DNA of 17,614 bases from a bacterium. Its GTDB lineage: Bacteria; Bacillota; Clostridia; Oscillospirales; Acutalibacteraceae. The stretch's first letter is position 1. Each line of letters begins with the position of its first letter. The DNA is taken from positions 1-17,614 of the forward strand of contig JAHKZS010000166.1 of the NCBI GenBank assembly GCA_020626545.1, written 5' to 3'. A program made the translations under genes and the position numbers. Below, in pieces: positions 1 to 6,436 of this stretch. The notes under the pieces were generated by a model. The model did no database searches, was not told the DNA's origin, and saw only the letters and a list, made by a program, of their open reading frames with translations.

Positions 1-399
1 AGCTCCTAAAGCATCGTTGGTAGATACGCAAATCAGCACAGGACGGCAAATTCTAAGGTGCGACTTTACCGCCATAGTAACCGCGGTGTCGGTAATACCG
101 TTGGATAGCTTAGCGATAGTATTACCCGTACACGGAGCGGCAATTATAAGGTCGCACATTTTCTTGGGGCCGATAGGCTCAGCCTCGGTAATCGAGCTGA
201 TAATTTTATTACCCGTTATACTCTCTATTTTATTTATAAACCCCACAGCTGTTCCGAAACGCGTATCGGTGGAATAGGCGGTTTCGGACATTATGGGGAT
301 AACATTATAACCCTCGTCTTTAAGCCTTTTAATCTGAGCGATTGCTCTCGAAAAGGTACAAAACGAGCCGCACATAGCAAATCCTATATTCGCTTTCAC
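1..399 (-). CDS. dpaB: dipicolinate synthase subunit B, partial (C-terminus off the left edge)
   Basis: This is the N-terminal 133 codons of the flavoprotein-like subunit of dipicolinate synthase (SpoVFB family). The enzyme works with DpaA in the mother cell, turning the lysine-pathway intermediate dihydroxy-tetrahydrodipicolinate into dipicolinic acid for the spore core. The visible protein starts VKANIGFAMCGSFCTFSRAI and contains IAAPCTGNTIAKLSNGITDT and PVLICVSTNDALGA, the nucleotide/flavin-binding-type pattern of this family. The start is GTG at 397-399, with AGGGAGG (410-416) at good spacing. The start overlaps the dpaA stop by four bases (GTGA, 396-399), which implies translational coupling. 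The full protein should be near 200 residues; the rest lies outside the window. Identification is strong because both partners are adjacent in the usual order. Confidence 0.93.
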   Translation of the reverse strand, partial: MKANIGFAMCGSFCTFSRAIAQIKRLKDEGYNVIPIMSETAYSTDTRFGTAVGFINKIESITGNKIISSITEAEPIGPKKMCDLIIAAPCTGNTIAKLSNGITDTAVTMAVKSHLRICRPVLICVSTNDALGA

Positions 400-1241
400 A
401 GGCGTTTTTCCTCCCTGAGAATAGTTAGAACGGTGTCCGCTATGTTTTCACCCGCGGTCATCGGCGAGTACTGTCCGGGAAGCGCGGACGCCATAAACGC
501 GGTAAAGCCGAGCTTAGAAGCGTAGTCGAAATCCACTCCCCCGGGGTAAGAGGCTAAGTCTATTATAAGAGTGTCACAGTCGCTTTTATCGAGCACGGCT
601 CTGTCTATCACCGTAAAATCAGCGGTATTAAACACAATATCAAAACCTTTAAGCGTCTTTATATCCTCGGTTTTAACGGCGCGGTTAAAGTCCGATTTTA
701 TATAAGCGCGTTTTTCGGCGCTTCGGGTCGAGACGGTTACTTTGGCTCCGAGAGCGCGTAAGTCTCTCGAGAGGATTTTTCCGATTCGTCCGTAGCCTAT
801 CACGAGGACATTTGAGTTACAGAGAGTTTTCTCATAGCTTTTTACAGCGACGCACAAAGCTCCCTCGGCGGTAGGCACGGCGTTTAAAACGGCGAAATCC
901 TCCCTCTTTAGTAAATCGAAAGCCTCTACGCCTTTAAGCGAGCTTGACCTGCCCATAAAAACAGGCTTTTTCGAAAACACTTCTCTCATACGTTTATCTA
1001 TTTTTATTTCTTTATCGGAAAAATAACAAGGAATCACATCGCCTTTTACTCCCGTAACCGAAAGTATAAAGGCGTCGGCTTCGCTCAAAGCGGTTTCTGT
1101 ATCTACAAGCTTTAGTCCGCCGTAGCTTTCGAGCAAATCGAATCCCGACAGCAGAACGTTATACCCTTTATCATAAAGCGCCTTAGCGCAGAAAAGCTGG
1201 CGTTTATCTCCGCCGATTAACGCTATAGTATAAATTTTCAT
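396..1241 (-). CDS. dpaA: dipicolinate synthase subunit A
   Basis: SpoVFA-type NAD(P)-dependent subunit of dipicolinate synthase, 281 residues, close to the usual family length. The N-terminus (MKIYTIALIGGDKRQLFCAK) carries the family's IGGDxRQ signature. NAVPTAEGAL is at about 120-129. A Rossmann dinucleotide site, VLVIGYGRIGK, is at about 145-155, followed by a basic STRS segment at about 171-174. The C-terminal LPGQYSPMTAGENIADT resembles the conserved LPG...P.TAG motif. The start is ATG at 1239-1241, preceded by AAGGTG. It forms a two-gene unit with dpaB, overlapping by four bases. A sigma-K-like promoter lies just upstream, which fits mother-cell expression late in sporulation as known for the Bacillus subtilis spoVF operon. 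It indicates that the host makes endospores. Confidence 0.95.
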   Translation of the reverse strand: MKIYTIALIGGDKRQLFCAKALYDKGYNVLLSGFDLLESYGGLKLVDTETALSEADAFILSVTGVKGDVIPCYFSDKEIKIDKRMREVFSKKPVFMGRSSSLKGVEAFDLLKREDFAVLNAVPTAEGALCVAVKSYEKTLCNSNVLVIGYGRIGKILSRDLRALGAKVTVSTRSAEKRAYIKSDFNRAVKTEDIKTLKGFDIVFNTADFTVIDRAVLDKSDCDTLIIDLASYPGGVDFDYASKLGFTAFMASALPGQYSPMTAGENIADTVLTILREEKRL

Positions 1242-1295
1242 AGGAACACCTTTTCAAATCTTCGATAATCGCAAGCGATAGTACGATTTACTATA

Positions 1296-1322
1296 TATAC
1301 TATGGCATTAATCGTTTTAGGT
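1296..1322 (-). promoter_or_regulatory. sigma-K-like promoter for dpaAB
   Basis: On the minus strand the sequence CATAGTATA (1296-1304) fits the sigma-K -10 consensus CATANNNTA exactly. An AC dinucleotide at 1321-1322 lies 16 bases upstream, where the short -35 element is expected. The spoVF operon of Bacillus subtilis is known to be under sigma K, so the assignment fits the gene. The -35 element is only two bases, so the match carries limited weight by itself. Confidence 0.55.
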
Positions 1323-1323
1323 G

Positions 1324-1356
1324 AAAAAATCGAGGGACAGCTTTAGAAGCTGTCCC
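1324..1356 (-). terminator. rho-independent terminator of the MMPL/heptad-repeat operon
   Basis: A perfect 10-base inverted repeat, gggacagctt (1334-1343) and aagctgtccc (1347-1356), has a 3-base loop. On the minus strand it is followed within two bases by a run of six T (complement of 1324-1329). It lies about 20 bases after the stop of the heptad-repeat gene. It directly abuts the dpaA promoter, insulating the two units. Confidence 0.9.
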
Positions 1357-1375
1357 CCGTACAAGAGAGATTAAA

Positions 1376-3562
1376 CTATTTTTCTATAGAATTAGTTTTA
1401 TAAATAAAGTCTACCTTACCGTCCATTTCGGGATTGATACCGCCAAACGACTTGTAGTTTGAGCTGACCTTAGAAACGGCTTTAAGCCGGTTAAGTAAGC
1501 CCTTAACATCTCCGTTAACCGCCTTTACAAGCGTATTAACACCCTGCTCCTTATATGTTTTAAGTCCTGTATTAAGAGCGAGCGAACCGTCCTTAAGCTG
1601 TTTAACTCCGTTTATAAGAACACCTGTACCGCTCGAGAGCTTATCGAGTCCGCTTACAAAGGTTTTCATACCCGAGTTCAAGGTTTTTGTACCTTTCTTT
1701 AAGTCCTTGGTACCCTTTTTAAGAGTTTTGGTACCCTTAACGAGCTTATTCGCTCCGGTGGACAAGTCCTTAGAGCCTGTGTTTAATTTATCTACGCCTG
1801 ATTTAGCGGAGTCAACTCCCGAGGTGTAACTGAGAACACCCTGATAGAATTTATTATAAGAATCGAGCTGTTTCTTTAACTCGGAAATCGCGCTCGCGCC
1901 CGATTTACCTTTAGCTACGCCTTCGCTGATCTGGTTTTTAACAGTTTCGCTGTTCATATTGCTGTCGATAAGCGACTGGATCTGTTCGTCAACCTTAGCT
2001 TTTACGGTAGCGGTGATAGTATCGGTTTTCATCTGCTGGTCTAAAGCGCCCTCAATCTGAGCCTTTACGTCGGAAGAAATACTACCCGCGGCTACGGCTT
2101 TATTGTATTCGGCAGCCGACATATTCAATCCCGCTTTCTTTAAAACTCCTTCGAGAACCTGCTGTTTTACAGCCTCCTCAACCTGAGATTTAATTAAGCT
2201 TTCCTGAGCTTTAACAGTTTCGGTAACGGTATTGAGCGCGGTATTATAAGCGATCTTATAAAGCGCGTCGTCGGTAAGAGAATCCTCTATACCCGAAAGA
2301 ACCTTTGAATAGTTTTCGATCGTGAGCTTCTCGGCTTTAATGCCGGCAGCGGCAATCTGTTTATCGGCTGTGGAAAGAAGCGTATCGAAAACCTGCTTCG
2401 CTCCTGAGTTTAAAGTAGAGCTGTTACCCGAAAGAGTTCCTAAACCCGAAGCGAGCTGGGATACTCCTGCCTGTAAGGTAGAGATACCTACGCTTAATGT
2501 GCCGGCACCCTTTTTAAGAGCTCCTGTGCCTTTGTCGAGCTTACCCGCGCCCTTATCGAGCTTAGAAGTTCCGCTTTGGAGCTGTTTAGCTCCGCTGACT
2601 AAATTCTTTACGCCCGAGATAAGAGTATCGGATTTGCTGAGCATTGTAGAAAGTCCGCCGTAAAGCTTAGAAGAACCGTCGATAAGCTTATCGGTAGCGT
2701 CGGTAAGTTTGTTGAGCTTCTTATCGAGTTCGTCGATTTTTTCGTCGGCTTTCGAGAAGTCGATATCGTTAAACACGTCGTTAGTGGCGAGAGTCATAGT
2801 TGTAGTGAGTTCGAAGTCTTTAACGTCCGCCTGAATCTCGACATAATTCGGGAACTCAACCTCGTCGGTTTTAAGGTCTAAATCCTCCTCTAAACCGGGG
2901 GTCGCGAAGCCCGCTACGATAGTATGGCTGCCGTCGTTAATAACCTTGCCGTTGTTCACGGAAACGTTGCTGAACTTTTCGTTATCCAGCATAGTGCCGG
3001 TAAGCATAACGAACGGAACATAAATCTTAGTTTTCTTGCCGTTAACCACGACATTTTCATACTTATTGTTTTTGTAATCAAAACGCATTGTAACTCTGCC
3101 GCTTTTACCCGCGAGGTCTTTAGGCGAAATTGCCTTACCGTCGAGGCGGTAGCTTACGGATAAGTCAACCGGCAAATCCTTTTTGGATGTACCCTGGTAA
3201 TAAATATCGCTTCCTTTAGCGTCCCAGATATACATATTGTCGCCGTTTAGGGTATACTTTTCGTCGCCTTTAATGTTCTTAACCTTATCGAGCGAGGTTT
3301 TATCCTCAATCTTATCGAGCTTACCGGTATTTTTAATCCAGTCGCTCACGATAACCTTATCGGGATTACCCTCGGCGTCGGCGATTACGTAGACGGTTTC
3401 TTCCTTGGTAAGCTTATCCTTAGTATCGGAAGAAGCGCTGCTCTCACTCGAAGATTTTTCAGCGCCCGCGGAGTAAGCCGTCATAGCGGTTATACCGCAT
3501 ATAATAGTAAGGCTTAGAAGTAAGCTTAAAACCTTCGGCGCGTATTTCTTTACTATATTCAT
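1376..3562 (-). CDS. secreted Leu-x-x-Gly heptad-repeat protein (YhgE/Pip-related)
   Basis: A 728-residue exported protein. It has an N-terminal signal or anchor (KKYAPKVLSLLLSLTIICGI, residues 5-24) and a Ser-rich stretch at about 35-48. A globular region at about 55-265 follows. Two blocks of x-x-x-Leu-x-x-Gly heptads sit at about 293-392 and 584-668 (for example SGVKNLVSGAKQLQSGTSKL), separated by a predicted helical segment at about 393-583. This heptad is the hallmark of the region between membrane halves in YhgE/Pip proteins, but here there is no C-terminal membrane domain. It starts two bases after the stop of the MMPL C-terminal part, with AGGGAGG (3570-3576) as its ribosome site, so it is co-transcribed with the transporter. 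A periplasm-like scaffold or partner of the MMPL pump is an inference. The substrate is unknown. Confidence 0.85.
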   Translation of the reverse strand: MNIVKKYAPKVLSLLLSLTIICGITAMTAYSAGAEKSSSESSASSDTKDKLTKEETVYVIADAEGNPDKVIVSDWIKNTGKLDKIEDKTSLDKVKNIKGDEKYTLNGDNMYIWDAKGSDIYYQGTSKKDLPVDLSVSYRLDGKAISPKDLAGKSGRVTMRFDYKNNKYENVVVNGKKTKIYVPFVMLTGTMLDNEKFSNVSVNNGKVINDGSHTIVAGFATPGLEEDLDLKTDEVEFPNYVEIQADVKDFELTTTMTLATNDVFNDIDFSKADEKIDELDKKLNKLTDATDKLIDGSSKLYGGLSTMLSKSDTLISGVKNLVSGAKQLQSGTSKLDKGAGKLDKGTGALKKGAGTLSVGISTLQAGVSQLASGLGTLSGNSSTLNSGAKQVFDTLLSTADKQIAAAGIKAEKLTIENYSKVLSGIEDSLTDDALYKIAYNTALNTVTETVKAQESLIKSQVEEAVKQQVLEGVLKKAGLNMSAAEYNKAVAAGSISSDVKAQIEGALDQQMKTDTITATVKAKVDEQIQSLIDSNMNSETVKNQISEGVAKGKSGASAISELKKQLDSYNKFYQGVLSYTSGVDSAKSGVDKLNTGSKDLSTGANKLVKGTKTLKKGTKDLKKGTKTLNSGMKTFVSGLDKLSSGTGVLINGVKQLKDGSLALNTGLKTYKEQGVNTLVKAVNGDVKGLLNRLKAVSKVSSNYKSFGGINPEMDGKVDFIYKTNSIEK

Positions 3563-3564
3563 AT

Positions 3565-4200
3565 TTATACCTCCCTATTCTTAGGCAAAAATCCCATAGT
3601 AGTTTTCGCGATAACTTTATCGAACAACATAAACATCGCGGGAAGAATAAGTATTACACAAAGCATACTTATAATAGCTCCCCTAGCCATCAGCATACAC
3701 AGCGAACCTATCATATCGACATCCGAGTATACGGCTACTCCGAATGTCGCGGCGAAAAGTCCGAGCGCGCTGACTACAATCGACGGTATCGAGGTTGAAA
3801 GTGCCGTTATTACCGCGTCTTTCTTTTCTTGTCCGCGGGAACGCTCCTTTTTATAACGCGTGGTCATAAGTATCGCGTAGTCGACGGTAGCGCCGAGCTG
3901 GATTGTACTTATACAGATAGGCGCGATAAACGGCAGGCTGTCGCCGAGATAGTGCGGAAGTCCGAGGTTTATAAATATCGCGGTTTCAATAACTATAACG
4001 AGTATAATCGGAAGCGTGATACTCTTTTCTACCACCAGAATAATCAGGAAAATCGCGATAATCGAAATTATATTAACAACCTTAAAATCGACATCGGTTA
4101 TATCAATCATATCCTGTACACAGGAAGCCTCACCTATCAGCATGCCTTTACTGTCATATTTCTTAATTATACTATTGAGCGAGTCAATCTGCTTAGACAC
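3565..4200 (-). CDS. MMPL/RND transporter, C-terminal part after an in-frame stop
   Basis: This frame encodes the last membrane domain of an MMPL (RND superfamily) transporter. It has several hydrophobic helices and the motif LGATVDYAILMTTRYKKER, whose Asp-Tyr pair matches the second MMPL half. It is in the same frame as the upstream part (4222-5643) and is separated from it only by one TAA codon plus seven sense codons (YKPATDN). The only nearby starts are GTG at 4198-4200 and an ATG about 19 codons further in. Neither has a recognisable ribosome site. Independent translation is therefore doubtful, and this is best read as the 3' part of one interrupted gene. At 211 residues it cannot be a complete transporter. 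It may be a pseudogene fragment, or be made by readthrough or re-initiation. Confidence 0.8.
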   Translation of the reverse strand: MSKQIDSLNSIIKKYDSKGMLIGEASCVQDMIDITDVDFKVVNIISIIAIFLIILVVEKSITLPIILVIVIETAIFINLGLPHYLGDSLPFIAPICISTIQLGATVDYAILMTTRYKKERSRGQEKKDAVITALSTSIPSIVVSALGLFAATFGVAVYSDVDMIGSLCMLMARGAIISMLCVILILPAMFMLFDKVIAKTTMGFLPKNREV

Positions 4201-4221
4201 ATTATCGGTAGCGGGCTTGTA

Positions 4222-4224
4222 TTA
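4222..4224 (-). other. in-frame TAA interrupting the MMPL gene
   Basis: The minus-strand codons here read AAC TCT TAA TAC AAG CCC GCT. The frame is open from 5643 to this codon and again from the next codon to 3565. Replacing this one codon with a sense codon would give a single 692-residue protein, a normal MMPL length. TAA also ends several other genes in the window, so it is not obviously reassigned. Confidence 0.85.
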
Positions 4225-5643
4225 AGAGTTAACAAGCATAAGCTCCCACTTATCGCTCTTCAGAATTTCGGTTACGGATTCGGGGATCATCTCCTCGGGG
4301 ATTCTCGATCCGATTAAGGATTTAAGTCCGAGAACGTATTTAACGCCCTTAACTTTCTTTAGCTCGTCTACCATTTTATAGCCTTTTTTAGCGTCGAGTT
4401 TAGAATCGACAAGAATCATATGGGTAGTACCGATTCCAAAATCCTCCTCGAGCTTCGTATTAGCTATTACGTTACCCATATCTTCGGGCAGACTTTGGGA
4501 GATGTTGTAATACACTTCGTTATTAGTCTGCTGGTAGCCGTAGAACGCGGGATACAGGATAACTAAGAAAAGTATTAAAAATACGGGGAATATTTTTATT
4601 ATTCCCGAAGCGAGTTTCTTTGTTTTCGGAATAATCGAACGGTGTGTAGTTTTTTCGAGCGGTTTATCGAGTATGAGTATCATAGCCGGAAGTGTAGTTA
4701 CACATCCTAAAACTCCCAATACAACGCCCTTAGCCATTACGATTCCCAGATCTTTACCGAGAGTAAAGCTCATAAAGCATAGAGCGATAAATCCCGCTAC
4801 AGTGGTAATCGAGCTTCCGAATACGGAAAGTATGGTTTCGTTAATCGCGTACGCCATAGCTTCCTTGTGGTCGGAATGGACTCGTTTTTGTTCCTCATAG
4901 CTATGCCACAGGAATATCGAGTAGTCCATAGTTACGGCGAGTTGGAGCACCGCGGCTAAAGCTTTGGTTATGTACGAAATTTCGCCGAGAAAATAGTTTG
5001 TACCCATATTAAGCAGGATAGACATTCCGATACTCGCCAAGAACACAAACGGTATAAGGTAGCTGTCCATAAACAAAAGCATTACCGCCACGGCGAGTAT
5101 TACGGCTATTCCGACGTAAATCGTTTCTTCCCTTTCGGCTAAATCACGCAAGTCGCATACCATAGCTGACATACCCGAAACAAAACAATGCTCGTTTGTA
5201 ATATTACGGATTTCAGAAATCGCGTCCATAGTTTCGTCGGCGGAAGTCGAAGTGTCGAAGAACACGGCTATCATCGTAGAATCTCCCGAATTAAACGCGT
5301 CCTTTACCTCGCTCGGAAGCACATCCATCGGCATAGATAAATCGGCAACATCAGCGTACCAAAGCACCGTATCCACATGGTCGACTTTCTTAATCTTTTT
5401 TTCGAGTTCGACTATGTCCTTATCCTCCATACCCTCAACGATGATAAAAGAAAAAGCGCCCTTACCGAAATCGTCCATAAGGTAACTTTGTCCCTTAACA
5501 GTATCAAGATTTTCGGGAAGATAATTGAGCATATCGTAGTTAACGCGGGTAAATATCATTCCCAAAACGGATGGAACCATAAGCGCAAGCGCGATAATCA
5601 GTATTACAACACGGCTTTTTACTATCGCTTTTCCGAATCGCAT
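4222..5643 (-). CDS. MMPL/RND family transporter, N-terminal part
   Basis: 473 residues covering the first membrane half of an MMPL transporter and the start of the second. An N-terminal helix (about 11-30) is followed by an extracytoplasmic loop with NYLPENLDTVKG. A bundle of helices then carries LAVTMDYSIFLWHSYEEQ, the Asp-Tyr proton-relay motif of the family. A further helix (FPVFLILFLVILYPAFYGY) begins the second half, followed by its extracytoplasmic loop, and the frame then ends at TAA. The family normally has two such halves; the rest lies in frame downstream (3565-4200). These pumps export lipids, drugs or glycolipids by proton motive force. The substrate here is unknown. The start is ATG at 5643 with a modest AGGA just upstream. 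A TetR-type gene precedes it but is separated by a terminator. Confidence 0.88.
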   Translation of the reverse strand: MRFGKAIVKSRVVILIIALALMVPSVLGMIFTRVNYDMLNYLPENLDTVKGQSYLMDDFGKGAFSFIIVEGMEDKDIVELEKKIKKVDHVDTVLWYADVADLSMPMDVLPSEVKDAFNSGDSTMIAVFFDTSTSADETMDAISEIRNITNEHCFVSGMSAMVCDLRDLAEREETIYVGIAVILAVAVMLLFMDSYLIPFVFLASIGMSILLNMGTNYFLGEISYITKALAAVLQLAVTMDYSIFLWHSYEEQKRVHSDHKEAMAYAINETILSVFGSSITTVAGFIALCFMSFTLGKDLGIVMAKGVVLGVLGCVTTLPAMILILDKPLEKTTHRSIIPKTKKLASGIIKIFPVFLILFLVILYPAFYGYQQTNNEVYYNISQSLPEDMGNVIANTKLEEDFGIGTTHMILVDSKLDAKKGYKMVDELKKVKGVKYVLGLKSLIGSRIPEEMIPESVTEILKSDKWELMLVNS

Positions 5644-5735
5644 ACGTCCTATTCCCCCATTCTGATTTAATCTAATTTTAAGTATATAAATCTTTTAGAG
5701 AAATTTAAACAGTCAAGAAAAGTGACGTGTATAAA
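5644..5735 (-). promoter_or_regulatory. upstream region of the MMPL operon; promoter not resolved
   Basis: Because a terminator closes the TetR gene just upstream, the MMPL operon needs a promoter in these 92 bases. On the minus strand I see TTGACT, but no good -10 at 16-18 bases from it. TATACT occurs further down but lacks a good -35. No clear palindromic operator is visible. A promoter is expected here; its exact position is not supported. Confidence 0.3.
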
Positions 5736-5765
5736 AATTAGGCACTTGCTAGAAAGTGCCTAATT
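5733..5765 (-). terminator. rho-independent terminator of the TetR-family gene
   Basis: A perfect 12-base inverted repeat, aattaggcactt (5736-5747) and aagtgcctaatt (5754-5765), has a 6-base loop. On the minus strand the stem runs into a T run. It starts 20 bases after the regulator's stop codon and separates the regulator from the transporter operon. Confidence 0.85.
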
Positions 5766-5784
5766 ACTTTTAGTATTTAGTTAT

Positions 5785-6330
5785 TTATCCGCGCTCAAGA
5801 GCTTTTTCCATAGCGCCGTCGAAAAGGTCGCAGATAATCTTAAGCTCGTCCTGAAGCTCGTACTGCATACCGCTTAAAAGCCAGTCAATTACAAAACCTA
5901 CCAAAAGACATTTATAATAATGGATAATAGCCTTTTTGTTATTTTCGGAGGTATTATACTCCCGCGCCTTTCTCTCGATTAAATTAGAAATTGTTTTTTC
6001 GGTAATTCGCTCGAGGTAGGTTTCGAACACCTCTCGGTTAGCTGATTTATAAATATGATAAACCGCCGTTTTATTTTCAATAGCGAAATCGGCAGCGTAT
6101 ATCAACAGCTCGTACAGAGAGGCGTTTTCGTCTAAATTAACAATCAACTCCGCCTGCTCGGTAAAAATCTCCTCCATCAAAGACGGAATATCGTTGTAAT
6201 GATAATAGAAAGTATTTCGATTTATCCCGCAGGTCTGGGAAATATCCTTTACGGTTATTTTGTTTACAGGCTTTTGATTAAGAAGATTTAAAAAAGTTTC
6301 TTTAATCGCCCTTTCGGTAAAATTCGCCAT
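5785..6330 (-). CDS. TetR/AcrR-family transcriptional regulator
   Basis: A 181-residue DNA-binding regulator, a typical TetR length. The N-terminal helix-turn-helix is clear: ITVKDISQTCGINRNTFYYHY at about 25-45, with the NRNTFYYHY recognition-helix ending typical of the family. The C-terminal part is helical, is the ligand and dimer domain, and diverges from named groups. The start is ATG at 6330, with AGGAAG about 7 bases upstream and a near-consensus promoter behind it. It sits directly upstream of the MMPL transporter on the same strand, an arrangement common for local regulators of efflux genes, so control of the transporter is inferred. Its own terminator means any link would act through operator binding and not co-transcription. 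Confidence 0.92.
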   Translation of the reverse strand: MANFTERAIKETFLNLLNQKPVNKITVKDISQTCGINRNTFYYHYNDIPSLMEEIFTEQAELIVNLDENASLYELLIYAADFAIENKTAVYHIYKSANREVFETYLERITEKTISNLIERKAREYNTSENNKKAIIHYYKCLLVGFVIDWLLSGMQYELQDELKIICDLFDGAMEKALERG

Positions 6331-6360
6331 AAGTCACTTCCTATCAACTTTATTTTTATT

Positions 6361-6389
6361 ATTATAACAAACTATTTATATAAATTCAA
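6361..6389 (-). promoter_or_regulatory. sigma-A-type promoter of the TetR-family gene
   Basis: On the minus strand TTGAAT (6384-6389) is followed by a 17-base spacer and a perfect TATAAT (6361-6366). It lies 31 bases upstream of the start codon. Position, spacing and -10 are all near consensus. Confidence 0.75.
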
Positions 6390-6396
6390 GAGCAAA

Positions 6397-6421
6397 CGGC
6401 GGACAGCTAAAATGTCCGCCG
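6397..6421 (-). terminator. hairpin downstream of the beta-helix surface protein gene
   Basis: A perfect 9-base inverted repeat, cggcggaca (6397-6405) and tgtccgccg (6413-6421), has a 7-base loop. It lies 16 bases after the stop codon at 6437. The following T tract on the minus strand is poor (tttgctc), so termination may be inefficient. The TetR promoter begins just beyond it. Confidence 0.65.
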
Positions 6422-6436
6422 TATTGATTCTACAAC

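Noticed and set aside
17..277. Plus-strand open frame across the left edge.
   Set aside because: It is antisense to dpaB, whose minus-strand protein matches its family clearly. Other plus-strand frames opposite the large genes were dismissed for the same reason.
4222..4224. Possible reassignment of TAA to a sense codon in this organism.
   Set aside because: TAA ends several other genes here (for example the TetR gene, the MBOAT gene and the DUF348/G5 lipoprotein) at natural family lengths.
5644..5735. TTGACT as the -35 of the transporter operon promoter.
   Set aside because: No acceptable -10 lies 16-18 bases downstream; TATACT is about 24 bases away.
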